Below, one piece after another: positions 23,994-32,140 of a stretch of 36,344 nt of DNA; position 1 is the first letter of the stretch, and every line of letters starts with the position of its first letter. The stretch is from Streptomyces sp. MBT65. GTDB lineage: Bacteria > Actinomycetota > Actinomycetes > Streptomycetales > Streptomycetaceae. Position numbers and translations under genes: made by a program. The DNA is taken from contig NZ_JAENRY010000057.1 in NCBI RefSeq assembly GCF_016612545.1, positions 1 to 36,344 on the forward strand, given 5' to 3'. The notes under the pieces are model-generated. The model saw only the letters and a list, made by a program, of their open reading frames with translations. It made no database searches and was not told where the DNA came from.

Positions 23994-24615
23994 GGCCGGA
24001 CTCACCGCCGCGGCGGTCACCGAAGCCGCCGCCGCCCTGGTCGACGAGGTCGGGTTCGACCAGCTCGGCATGGGCCTGGTCGCCGAACGGCTCGGGGTCA
24101 AGACCCCCTCGCTGTACAAGCACGTCACCGGCCAGACCGAACTCGCCCACCGGATCGCCATCCTGGCCATGAACCAGTGCGCCGACGCCATCCGCGACGC
24201 CATCCAGGGCCGGTCCGGCACCGAAGCCCTGGTCGGCGGCGCACAGGCGATGCGGACGTTCGTCAAGGACCACCACGGCCGATACGCCGCGGCCAACGCC
24301 GCCCGCCCGACCGGACCCGACGACCCCCTCATCGACGCCCTCAACCGGGTGGTCGACTCCTGGGCGGCCATGCTGCACGGCTACCGGATCGATCCCGACC
24401 AGCAGATCCACGCGCTGCGGATGCTGCGCACCGTCCTGCACGGATACGCGTCCCTGGAAGCGGCCGGCGGGTTCCGGTTCGCCACCGACGTCGACGACAG
24501 CTTCACCTGGATGATCGACTTCATCGACCACGGCCTGCGGGAGACCACGGCCTGCGGGAGACCACGGCCGCCGGCACCCACCGCGCCCCATCCCGCGGGG
24601 CCGCACCGGGCGTGA
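23986..24615 (+). CDS. TetR/AcrR-family regulator with duplicated-shifted C-terminus
   Basis: A 209-residue repressor. The N-terminal HTH (about residues 9-50) contains AAAALVDEVGFDQLGMGLVA then ERLGVKTPSLYKHV, and a WHG-type (TetR_C_33-like) ligand domain follows. It starts with GTG at 23986, overlapping the hydrolase stop, so is translationally coupled and probably autoregulates through the 23121-23139 palindrome. A 17-bp tandem duplication (24530-24546 and 24547-24563) changes the frame after about residue 187, so the last ~22 residues (Pro/His/Ala-rich) are probably not ancestral. Without the second copy the frame would end at 24623. The DNA-binding part is unaffected. Confidence 0.9.
   Translation: MPRAGLTAAAVTEAAAALVDEVGFDQLGMGLVAERLGVKTPSLYKHVTGQTELAHRIAILAMNQCADAIRDAIQGRSGTEALVGGAQAMRTFVKDHHGRYAAANAARPTGPDDPLIDALNRVVDSWAAMLHGYRIDPDQQIHALRMLRTVLHGYASLEAAGGFRFATDVDDSFTWMIDFIDHGLRETTACGRPRPPAPTAPHPAGPHRA
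24530..24563. repeat. 17-bp perfect tandem duplication causing a frame change
   Basis: ACGGCCTGCGGGAGACC occurs twice in tandem (24530-24546, 24547-24563) and is followed by a partial third copy (ACGGCC). Seventeen is not a multiple of three, so the duplication shifts the TetR reading frame near its 3' end. Confidence 0.85.
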
Positions 24616-24730
24616 CGCTCTGACCGCCGCGGACTGCGCTCCACGCCGGTCCCAGGCCCCACCGCCCACCGGTGGACACCCGCTCGCCGAATCCCCGCGC
24701 CTCCCGCGCCAGCCAGAAGTGGAAACCACC

Positions 24731-25171
24731 ATGAAGCCGGTCCTCACCGCCGTCATCGACATCGACGCCACCCCGGAAGCGGTGTGGGACGTCCTCACCG
24801 ACTTCGCCGCCTACGGCGAGTGGAGCACCTTCTCCGCAGCCGAGGGAACCGCTCAGGTGGGAAGCCGGCTCACGATGCGCATGCCGGGCATGACCTTCAG
24901 GCCCACGGTCACCGTCGCGACGCCCGGCCAGGAACTGCGGTGGGTCGGCACGCTCGGCATCAAGCAGCTGTTCCACGGCCGGCACTCGTTCGTCCTTTCT
25001 CCCAACCACGACGGCACCACCCGCCTGACCAACCACGAGGAATTCTCCGGAGCCCTGGTCACCCTGATCAGGCCCTTCCTCAGAACACCCAAAAAAGACG
25101 GGTACGCCGCCTTCAACACCGGCCTCAAGCAGCGGGTGGAAGCCCGCACCGAGCTCGGGCCGGGTGCGTGA
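24731..25171 (+). CDS. SRPBCC (START/polyketide cyclase-like) domain protein
   Basis: A 146-residue protein with the helix-grip fold. It starts LTAVIDIDATPEAVWDVLTDFAAYGEW, continues RLTMRMPGMTFRPTVTV and RWVGTLGIKQLFHGRHSFVL, and ends with a long C-terminal helix (YAAFNTGLKQRVEAR). The family binds small hydrophobic ligands in a deep pocket. ATG 24731 is preferred; a GTG at 24719 in the same frame has no ribosome site. It lies 115 bases after the TetR gene and may belong to that operon, suggesting that hydrolase, regulator and binding protein deal with one hydrophobic compound (inference). Confidence 0.87.
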   Translation: MKPVLTAVIDIDATPEAVWDVLTDFAAYGEWSTFSAAEGTAQVGSRLTMRMPGMTFRPTVTVATPGQELRWVGTLGIKQLFHGRHSFVLSPNHDGTTRLTNHEEFSGALVTLIRPFLRTPKKDGYAAFNTGLKQRVEARTELGPGA

Positions 25172-25213
25172 GGTGCCGGTGGCCGGGGTGGCCGGGGTGG
25201 TCGCGGGGATCGG

Positions 25214-25693
25214 GACGGCCGCCGCGATTCCCTGCCCCAGACCCTCGCGGCTGCCGGTGAACTCCAGCGCGACCTCCGGTACGAACTGACCTACGAGGGG
25301 CTGCGGGCCGCCGAGGCGAAGGGCGACAAGGACGGGTGCGGCCCCGCCGTCACGGCCGCGAGGACCGATGCCTTGCGCACCGCGTAGCGGGAAGGGTGTC
25401 GCTCCATCACCGCCCCCGCCCGCGACCACGACGTCATCCGTACCGCCGTCGCTGACCTTCTGTCCCATTGCGCGGCCGCCGATCCGGGCTCCCCGGCCCG
25501 TGCGATCCTCGCCGATCCCGCCGACTTCATGGAGGCGGGGCCGGTGGAAGCCAGGCGGAGGCGGGCGGTCGATCCGACGATGGCCGGGCGGGAGGTCGAA
25601 CTCCTCGGTGCGGCCGTGGAGTTGGTCCGATTGCTCGCGTGTGCGCCTGGGCATGGTGTTCCGTGCGACGAGGGGAACCGCGAGTCGGCGTGA
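25214..25693 (+). pseudogene. Remnant of a site-specific recombinase (resolvase C-terminal part)
   Basis: Reading the frame that starts at 25214 gives LQRDLRYELTYEGLRAAEAKGDKDG, then PAVTAARTDALRTA. An in-frame TAG follows (25385-25387), then REGCRSITAPARDHDVIRTAVADLLSHCAAADP. This is the linker plus C-terminal helix-turn-helix of a serine-recombinase-like protein, with the usual Gly/Arg-rich KGGRRPA segment damaged, a stop and a likely small deletion in the recognition helix (between RDHD and VIRTAV). No start or catalytic N-terminal domain is present upstream. The tail to the TGA at 25691 is unrecognised. It points to a decayed mobile element. The stretch 25172-25772 has no intact gene. Confidence 0.6.
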
Positions 25694-25772
25694 ACGCGTC
25701 ACCGCGGACGAGGGTGACGGGCCAGGGCGCCGGACGGTGTCCTCGGCTGGGTTCCGAGGGCTGCGGGGCAGT

Positions 25773-26807
25773 GTGAGGGAACTTCGGGCACGTGGAGGAG
25801 AGGGGCGGTCGTCGGCTGTTGCCGGGGGCCGTCCGGGGCCGTTACGGCGGCGGGTTCTTGGCGGGGTCGCGGCGTCGCTGGCCGTGATCGCGCTGACGGC
25901 GTCGTGCAGTACCGGCTCGTCCGCACCGGATCGTCGTCCGTCCGCCGGGGCGCGTCCGCCCGTCGGCAGCGCGTCCGCGAGCGCGACGGCCGCGGAGAAC
26001 TGCGATCCGCTGCGGTCATTGAAACCGTTGGCCCACATGCCGACGCCGGGCGGCGCGATGCCGAGCGGTACGGCGATGGCGCGGATCGTCAAACGCGGTC
26101 GGCTGATCGTCGGAGTGGACCAGAACACGTATCTCTTCGGCTATCGCAACTCCGACACCGGACAGCTGGACGGGCTCGACATCGACCTGGTGCGGGAGAT
26201 CTCCCGGGCCCTGTTCGGGCGGCCGGACCGGGTGCAGTTCAAGACCGTGCCGTCCGCGCGGCGCATCGAGATACTACAACGCGGTCAGGTCGACCTCGTC
26301 GCCCACTCCATGACGATCACCTGCGAGCGCATGGAGCAGGTGCTGTTCAGCAGCGACTACCTCGACTCCGGCCAGCGCGTCCTCGTCACCGACTCCTCCC
26401 CGGTGAAGACCCTCGCCGATCTCGCCGGACAGAAGGTGTGCACGGCCCAGGGCACCACCTCACTGACCGAGCTGCGCCGCGCCCGCCCGGCGGTACGGCC
26501 GGTGGCCGTCGCCGACTGGACCGACTGCCTCCTCCAACTGCAACTGGGCGACGTGGCCGCCGTCTCGACCACCGACAACGTCCTCGCCGGGCTGAGCGCC
26601 CAGGACCCCGCCACCCGCATCACCGGACCGCGGTTCACCTACGAGCCGCACGGGATCGCCGTCTCGAAGTCGACACCGGAACTCGTCCGCTTCGTCAACG
26701 GGGTGCTCGCGCACCTGCGTGCCTCGGGCGCGCTCCGAGCCCTGCACGAACGGTGGTTGGGTCCGTACGGGAACTTCTATCCGCCCGCGCCGCGCTACCG
26801 CGACTGA
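25773..26807 (+). CDS. Extracellular solute-binding lipoprotein (glutamate/amino-acid type, family 3)
   Basis: A 344-residue lipoprotein. A basic n-region with an Arg triplet, a hydrophobic core (VLGGVAASLAVIA) and a lipobox-like LTASC end at Cys45, followed by a Ser/Pro/Ala linker. The family-3 binding fold then covers about residues 95-335: IVKRGRLIVGVDQNTYLFG, GLDIDLVREI, RIEILQRGQVDLVAHSMTIT and TLADLAGQKVCTAQGTTS. It resembles GluB-type glutamate/amino-acid receptors of ABC importers, but no permease or ATPase is adjacent. GTG 25773 is the best start, though its ribosome site is weak. Codon 24 is TTA (25842-25844), implying bldA dependence. Its end overlaps the convergent gene by 13 bases. 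Confidence 0.82.
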   Translation: MRELRARGGEGRSSAVAGGRPGPLRRRVLGGVAASLAVIALTASCSTGSSAPDRRPSAGARPPVGSASASATAAENCDPLRSLKPLAHMPTPGGAMPSGTAMARIVKRGRLIVGVDQNTYLFGYRNSDTGQLDGLDIDLVREISRALFGRPDRVQFKTVPSARRIEILQRGQVDLVAHSMTITCERMEQVLFSSDYLDSGQRVLVTDSSPVKTLADLAGQKVCTAQGTTSLTELRRARPAVRPVAVADWTDCLLQLQLGDVAAVSTTDNVLAGLSAQDPATRITGPRFTYEPHGIAVSKSTPELVRFVNGVLAHLRASGALRALHERWLGPYGNFYPPAPRYRD

Positions 26808-28003
26808 GCATCTCCGTGTCCGCGCCTGCGTCCCCGTCCGCGCTCGATCCGGATCCGCCAGCCGGACCCGTCATGGGGTCCGGTGATCGCCAGCAGCGTT
26901 CCGGGGCTCAGGTCCAGCCGCTCGCCCCGGAGCCTGCCCGGCAGCCCGCCCTTGGTGTTGACCCAGTTCTGCCAGATGAGTTCGGAGGAGAGGGCGCGGA
27001 CCGAGACCATGCCGGACCACTTGTGCCACGACTCGGTGATGACCCGCGCGGTGACGGACGGTCCCGTGTAGCGGAGCACCTTCCCGCCCGTGCCGGTGAT
27101 GTCCCCGTCGAAGGTGTCCACCGCGTCGAGCGGGGTGGCGCGCAGCTCCCAGCCGCCGGCACCCCCGGTCTGGAGCAGCGTCGGCCCGGGACCGAGTCCG
27201 ACGACCCCGCCCTCCTCGGCGCGGTGCTGATCGGCGAACAAGGTCACCTTGTAGTCGCGTGACTCGACGCGGACCTCCGCCTTGGAGGCGCTCCCCGTGT
27301 CGGCCAGGGAGCACAGCGCGAGCGCGGCCGGCGCCCCCGTGTGGGCGAGGACCTCCGCGCCGGTTCCCCGGGCGGTGTCCTCCAGCGGGCGGGCCGCGGA
27401 CAACGGCACTACCCGCAGCCGCCATTCGCACCCGACGGCGTTGGCGACCTCGACCCGGCCCGCCGTCGCCCAGACCGCCGGGATGTCGTGGCCGTACAGG
27501 AACCTGGCACGGTCGTCGTTGCCGACGGGCCAGTAGGTCTGGTCGCCGAAGTCCGAGTGCAGCCGGAGGAACAGGCCCGTGGGGCGCGCGCTCTCGATCT
27601 TGGTGAACTCGAGGATCGCTCCTCCTCCCGACTCCGGCTCGGGCAGCTCGACCGTCTGGTTCCCGAGCCCCCGGCGGCAGAAGACGCCGCCGTCCTCGGG
27701 CTCGTCCCGCTCCAGCGGTGTGACGGAGATCGACCACCGCTCGGCCGCCTCGATCCGCAACCGCTGTGGTCCCGACAGACCCACCCGGTACTCCCAGGTG
27801 CGCGGCTCCTCCGTACGGCAGTGCTCGGACTCCAACTCCCGGGCCAGATCGGTGTCTTCACCACCGAGGAGACCGAGGAGGGTGAAGCTCCCCACATGGG
27901 CACGGTGGACCACCGTGGCCCAGCCCTGTGGTCCCTGGTAGTCCAGTTCCGCCGGTCCCGTGCCCTCGGCGGCCTCGGTGAACGGGCGCACGTCGGCCGT
28001 CAT
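26795..28003 (-). CDS. Unknown protein of tandem ~95-residue beta repeats, coupled to an MmyB-type regulator
   Basis: A 402-residue soluble protein without signal peptide or membrane helix. It contains at least three repeats that begin with a tryptophan-strand such as WSISVTPL, WRLRVVPL and WELRATPL, and contain GTGAEVLAHTG/GTGGKVLRYTG-type turns. A final WRIRIERG strand follows. This pattern suggests a chain of beta-sandwich domains. I recognise no family. The ATG at 28003 overlaps the TGA of the upstream XRE/MmyB regulator (ATGA), and GGGGG precedes it, so the two are co-translated. That pairing suggests a regulator-partner or ligand-binding role, but function is unknown. The C-terminus ends in an Arg-rich tail overlapping the convergent binding-protein gene. 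Confidence 0.8.
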   Translation of the reverse strand: MTADVRPFTEAAEGTGPAELDYQGPQGWATVVHRAHVGSFTLLGLLGGEDTDLARELESEHCRTEEPRTWEYRVGLSGPQRLRIEAAERWSISVTPLERDEPEDGGVFCRRGLGNQTVELPEPESGGGAILEFTKIESARPTGLFLRLHSDFGDQTYWPVGNDDRARFLYGHDIPAVWATAGRVEVANAVGCEWRLRVVPLSAARPLEDTARGTGAEVLAHTGAPAALALCSLADTGSASKAEVRVESRDYKVTLFADQHRAEEGGVVGLGPGPTLLQTGGAGGWELRATPLDAVDTFDGDITGTGGKVLRYTGPSVTARVITESWHKWSGMVSVRALSSELIWQNWVNTKGGLPGRLRGERLDLSPGTLLAITGPHDGSGWRIRIERGRGRRRGHGDAQSR

Positions 28004-28863
28004 CGCACCCCCGCTCCCCGATGAAGGCCGTCGGCCGGCGTCCGGGTCGCGGAGGCGAGGAGGGCGAGCTTGTCGGCCGCGTCGGTGCCGGGGTCCGGGT
28101 GGTAGAGCACGAGGGTCTGGCCCGGGGAGCCGTCGATGCTCAGCCGCTCGCGGTTCAGACGGAGGCCGCCGACCTGGGGGTGGTCGATGTCCTTGGGCGC
28201 GGCCTCGCACGCCTGGACGTCGTGACGGGCCCAGAGCCGGCTGAACAGCGGGCTGGCGAGGGAGAGTTCACCGACCAGCTCGATGAACCGGGGGTCGTCG
28301 GTGTCGGTGCCGACCGACTTGCGGAAGGCGGCGACCATGCCCCCGACGGCGCTCTCCCAGTCCGGGTAGAGCGCCTGCTCGGCCGGGTCGAGGAACAGGG
28401 ACCGCAGGCGATTGGCACCCGCCGCGAAGCGCGGGGAGAGCGCGGTCGCGAGGGAGTTGGCGGCCAGGACGTCGAAGCAGCGGCCCTCGACCAGCGCGGG
28501 GAGCGGGAGCGTCGCGAGGAGTTTGGTGATGCCCGGAGCGACGGTTTCCCTGCGGGGGCGGGGCCGGGGGCGCCGCCGTCGGGTTCCCCCGGCGCCCAGC
28601 CGCAGCAGGTGCGCCGTCGCGGCCTCGTCGAGCCGCAGCACCCGCGCGATGGACTCCAGGACCTGCACGGAGGGGTTGCGGTCGCGGCCCTGTTCCAGGC
28701 GCAGGTAGTAGTCGGCGCTGATGCCGGCGAGCAGCGCGACCTCCTCACGGCGCAGGCCCGGCACCCGCCGTACCCCGAAGGTGGGGACACCGGCCTGTTC
28801 GGGGGTGACGAGTTCGCGGCGGGCGCGCACGTACTCGCCCAGCGGGTTCGGTTCGTCGGCCAT
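28000..28863 (-). CDS. XRE-family regulator with MmyB-like ligand-binding domain
   Basis: A 287-residue regulator. Residues 8-85 form a Cro/C1-type HTH with LGEYVRARRELVTPEQAG, VPGLRREEVALLAGISADYYLRLEQGR and VLESIARVLRL. A short basic linker (TRRRRPRPRPRR) and an MmyB-type domain follow (LPLPALVEGRCFDVLAANSLA, LFLDPAEQALYPDWE, FSRLWARHDV, RLNRERLSIDGSPGQTLVLYHP). MmyB-family members in Streptomyces commonly flank and regulate divergent oxidoreductase or hydrolase genes. Here it is divergent from an alpha/beta hydrolase and translationally coupled to an unknown beta-repeat protein. TACAGT six bases before the ATG could give a leaderless transcript. Confidence 0.92.
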   Translation of the reverse strand: MADEPNPLGEYVRARRELVTPEQAGVPTFGVRRVPGLRREEVALLAGISADYYLRLEQGRDRNPSVQVLESIARVLRLDEAATAHLLRLGAGGTRRRRPRPRPRRETVAPGITKLLATLPLPALVEGRCFDVLAANSLATALSPRFAAGANRLRSLFLDPAEQALYPDWESAVGGMVAAFRKSVGTDTDDPRFIELVGELSLASPLFSRLWARHDVQACEAAPKDIDHPQVGGLRLNRERLSIDGSPGQTLVLYHPDPGTDAADKLALLASATRTPADGLHRGAGVR

Positions 28864-28865
28864 CT

Positions 28866-28882
28866 CCCGACTGTAGATCGGG
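28866..28882 (-). promoter_or_regulatory. Dyad overlapping the -10 region of the MmyB-type regulator
   Basis: CCCGA (28866-28870) and TCGGG (28878-28882) form a 5-bp-arm dyad. On the minus strand the interior contains TACAGT, a good -10 hexamer only six bases before the ATG, which suggests a leaderless transcript with an autoregulatory operator. Confidence 0.45.
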
Positions 28883-29024
28883 CGGCCGGGTGCGCGCCTG
28901 GTCCTGTCACCCCCAGGGTCGGCGGGGCCCTGGCTGGGGTGCGGCCCGGGCGGCAGCGTGACCGGCGGCCGGCTCAAGGCGCGCCGATCGGCGGCGCGGG
29001 CCACCACCACGAGGAGCGATGTCC

Positions 29025-29762
29025 ATGTCCACGTATCTACTGGTCCACGGCGCCTGGCACAGCGGGGAGTGCTGGGAGCGGGTGGTCCCGCCGCTGACGG
29101 CGGCCGGGCACCGGGTGTTCGCGCCCTCGCTGACCGGCCACGGCGACAAGGCGCATCTGCTCGGCCCCGAGGTCGGCCTCGACACCCATGTCGACGACGT
29201 CGTCGGACTGATCACCGAGGAGGACCTCACCGAGGTGGTGCTCGTGGGGCACAGCTACGCCGGGCTGGTCGTCTCGGCGGCGGCCGACCGGGTGCCGGAC
29301 CGGATCGCCCACCTGGTCCACCTCGACGCGATGGTCCCCGAGGACGGCGAGAGCGCGATCGACATCATGCCCGTGACCCAGACCCTGATCGATCTCGCCG
29401 AGCGGTCCGGCACCGGCTGGCGGATTCCGCCGCTGCCCGAACTGCCGCCGCCCGCAGGCCTGTTCGGGGTCACGGACCCGGCGGACGTGGCCTGGCTGCG
29501 CACGCTGCTCTCGGACCAGTCGGCGCGCACGCTTCAGCAACCCGTCCGGCTGGGCAACCCCGCCGCGAACTCGATCCCCCGGACCCACATCCACTGCGTG
29601 GCCGACGAACCGGAGGGCTTCGAACGGCGCCCGGTCCCGGCGACCCAGCCCAACGGCACCCCGGCACAGGTGTGGGAACTGGAGACCGGCCACGACTGCA
29701 TGGTCACCAAGCCGGCCGAACTGGCCGACCTGCTGCTCAAGTTGGGCGTCCAAACGATCTGA
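29025..29762 (+). CDS. Alpha/beta hydrolase (esterase/salicylate-esterase-like)
   Basis: A 245-residue alpha/beta hydrolase of the short single-domain type. The oxyanion motif is LLVHGAWHSGECW, the nucleophile elbow is LVGHSYAGLV (GxSxG), an acid is expected after RTHIHCVAD and the His in LETGHDCMVTKP. The fold and length match plant-MES-like and related esterases in actinomycetes. ATG 29025 has GAGGAG 8 bases upstream; ATG 29019 is also in frame but sits only 2 bases from it. It is divergent from the MmyB-type regulator and is its likely target. The substrate is unknown. Confidence 0.9.
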   Translation: MSTYLLVHGAWHSGECWERVVPPLTAAGHRVFAPSLTGHGDKAHLLGPEVGLDTHVDDVVGLITEEDLTEVVLVGHSYAGLVVSAAADRVPDRIAHLVHLDAMVPEDGESAIDIMPVTQTLIDLAERSGTGWRIPPLPELPPPAGLFGVTDPADVAWLRTLLSDQSARTLQQPVRLGNPAANSIPRTHIHCVADEPEGFERRPVPATQPNGTPAQVWELETGHDCMVTKPAELADLLLKLGVQTI

Positions 29763-29864
29763 AAGAACAGCCGATACGGCGTTCCTACGACTCTTTCGGG
29801 CAGCCGTGGACCGTGTTCCGGGACCCGCGCGTGGCGCCGGTGACCTCCCGACACACTGGGCCTC

Positions 29865-32084
29865 GTGCCGGACACGACTCACCCGAACCCCGCGAACCTC
29901 GGGAATCTGCCGCCCGAGAGACATAGTTTCGTCGGGCGGCGCGCCGAACTCGCCCTGCTCAAGGCCGCGTTGGACCCGGAAGCGGCCCCTGGTCGACACC
30001 CGGACCCGTACCCGGTTGTCGGTCCGGCGGCCCGGCTGGTGAGCGTGGTCGGCGTCGGCGGGGTCGGCAAGACCCGGCTCGCCCTGCGCGCGGCGGCCGA
30101 GGTCCGGGACGCCTACCCGGACGGGGTCTGGCTGACCGAACTCTCGCCCCTGCGCGCCGTCGGGATAGTGGACCTCGCCGTCATGGAGACCCTCCGGCTC
30201 GCCGACCAGTCCACCCGCCCGGTCATCGACGTCATCGTCGAATGGGCCCACGGCAGAAGGCTGTTGCTCGTCCTCGACTCCTGTGAACACCTCCTCGCCG
30301 ACTGCGCCAAGGTCGCCGCCGCCCTGCTGGCCCGGCTGCCCGACCTGCGTGTCCTCGTCACCAGCCGGGAACGCCTCGCGCTGCCCGGCGAGGAGGTGCT
30401 CCACCTCGAACCCCTGCCGGTGGACGGCGGCACGGTCGACAGTGGGGACACAGCCGCCGCCGGTGATGCCGTGACCCTGTTCGCCGAGCGGGCCGCAGCC
30501 GTCGGACGTCCGCTCGGGGACGGCGACGTGGCCGCCCGGGCGACCGCCGCCGCCGTCTGCCGTCGCCTCGACGGCATCCCCCTCGCCCTCGAACTCGCCG
30601 CCGCCCGCCTCGCCGACCTCACCCTCGACCAGCTCCACGCCCGGCTCGGTGAACGACTCGGGGAACGCCTGCCCGCACCCCCGGACGGGCCCGCGTCCTC
30701 CGACGCACCGTCCGCCCTGGACCTGTTGACCTCCTCCTCCGGTGAACACCCGCCCCGGCACCGGACCTTGCGTACCGCCATCGGCTGGAGCCATGAGCTC
30801 TGTGCCCCTCTCGAACGCCTGCTGTGGGCGCGGCTGTCCGTCTTCACCGGTGGCTTCTGCGCGGAGACCGTCCAACAGGTGTGCGCGGGCGGCCCGTTGG
30901 CCCCGGAGCGGATCCCCGGGCTGCTCGCCCGGCTCGTCGCCCAGTCCATCGTCCTGCCCGACCCGGTCATCTCGGCCCGCTACCGGATGCTCGACACCGT
31001 GCGCGAGTACGGCACCGACTGGCTGTACGCGCTCGGCGAGGAACGCGCCGTACGACGCAGGCATCGCGAGCACTACGCGCGGCTCGCGCACCAGGGCTGC
31101 GCCGAGTGGAACACCGGACGGCAAGTCGCCTGGTGCGAACGGGTGTTGACCGAACACGCCAATTTCCGGGCGGCCGTCGAGAGCGCGCTCGGCGAACCGG
31201 ACCGGGCGGCGGCCGTGGAGATGGCGGGCCATGTCGGGTTCCTGTGGCGGCACTGCGGCTATCTCCGCGAGGCCCGGCACTGCCTCGACCAGGCCCTCGC
31301 CACCGACCCGCCGCCCGGCCACGGCCGCACCCTCGCCCTGTGGTCGCGCGGCGCGGTCGCCATCCTCCAGGGCGACCAGGAGGCGGCGGCCAACTGGGCG
31401 GTGCGCTGCGCCGACGCGGCCCGCGAACAGGGCTCCCCGGTCGCCATGGTCGCCGCCGTCTACCTCAGGGGCGGCCAACTGGCCCTCACCGGGCGGCAGG
31501 CCGAGGCGATCGACGTGCTCGCCGCCGCTCCCCGACTCCCCATACAGGACGACGCGTTCGGCGCCGCCCAGCTCCAGGCGCGGCTCGCGCTGTCCCTCGC
31601 GCATGTGCTGCGCGGCGAGTACGAACGCGGCCGCGAGGTCGCCGACGAGGTGCGGGGTGCCAGCCGGAAACAGGGGGAGTACTGGTGCGGGGCCTTCGCC
31701 GACTACCTCATCGCCCAGGCCGACCTGGCGTACGGCGACATACCGGCCGCGGTGCGCGGCGCCCGCACCTCCGTCGCGGGCCACGCCCTGCTGCACAACA
31801 CCGTCGGCGCCGCCATGTCCCTCGACCTCCTGGCCGCCGCCGTCGTCACCACCGGCGACGCCCACCGCGCCGCCCGCCTCCTCGGTATCGGCACCCGCCT
31901 CTGGGAACTCACCGGCCGCGCCCAGATGGACTCCCCGGACCTCATCGCCACCCGCCGCACCTGCGAACTCCGCGTCCGCGAACACCTCGGCGACCTCGCG
32001 TACCAGCACGAGTACCGGACGGGCCTGGCCATGTCGTACGACGAGGCGATCGCGTACGCGACGGGTTGGTCGAGCGGTGAGTGA
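29865..32084 (+). CDS. NB-ARC/AAA-type STAND ATPase with TPR-like C-terminus, no HTH
   Basis: A 739-residue regulator-like ATPase of the COG3903 type. The P-loop GVGGVGKT is at residues 63-70 and Walker B LLLVLDSCEH near 131-141. The NB-ARC sensor is VLVTSRERLALPGE, and GIPLALELAAARL is the GLPL-like motif. After a winged-helix-like segment (YRMLDTVREYGTDWL), the C-terminal ~330 residues are TPR-like helices. It ends YATGWSSGE without the LuxR HTH that many relatives carry, and without an N-terminal SARP domain. It may therefore signal through a partner. The GTG at 29865 is the only reasonable start; no ribosome site is evident, so a leaderless mRNA is possible. Confidence 0.87.
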   Translation: MPDTTHPNPANLGNLPPERHSFVGRRAELALLKAALDPEAAPGRHPDPYPVVGPAARLVSVVGVGGVGKTRLALRAAAEVRDAYPDGVWLTELSPLRAVGIVDLAVMETLRLADQSTRPVIDVIVEWAHGRRLLLVLDSCEHLLADCAKVAAALLARLPDLRVLVTSRERLALPGEEVLHLEPLPVDGGTVDSGDTAAAGDAVTLFAERAAAVGRPLGDGDVAARATAAAVCRRLDGIPLALELAAARLADLTLDQLHARLGERLGERLPAPPDGPASSDAPSALDLLTSSSGEHPPRHRTLRTAIGWSHELCAPLERLLWARLSVFTGGFCAETVQQVCAGGPLAPERIPGLLARLVAQSIVLPDPVISARYRMLDTVREYGTDWLYALGEERAVRRRHREHYARLAHQGCAEWNTGRQVAWCERVLTEHANFRAAVESALGEPDRAAAVEMAGHVGFLWRHCGYLREARHCLDQALATDPPPGHGRTLALWSRGAVAILQGDQEAAANWAVRCADAAREQGSPVAMVAAVYLRGGQLALTGRQAEAIDVLAAAPRLPIQDDAFGAAQLQARLALSLAHVLRGEYERGREVADEVRGASRKQGEYWCGAFADYLIAQADLAYGDIPAAVRGARTSVAGHALLHNTVGAAMSLDLLAAAVVTTGDAHRAARLLGIGTRLWELTGRAQMDSPDLIATRRTCELRVREHLGDLAYQHEYRTGLAMSYDEAIAYATGWSSGE

Positions 32085-32140
32085 CGCGAGTCGGTGACGA
32101 GGAGTCGGAGACGGGCAGTCGGTGACCGGGAGTCGGTGTC
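32085..32140. repeat. Short AGTCGGTGAC repeats between convergent genes
   Basis: Four imperfect copies of GAGTCGGTGAC-like words (starting near 32089) fill the 56-base gap between the NB-ARC ATPase and MBL genes. There is no gene and no clear hairpin. Confidence 0.5.

Noticed and set aside
24521..26128. A 535-codon minus-strand frame across the SRPBCC, recombinase-remnant and binding-protein region
   Set aside because: It is antisense to three better-supported coding signals and has no domain or ribosome site.
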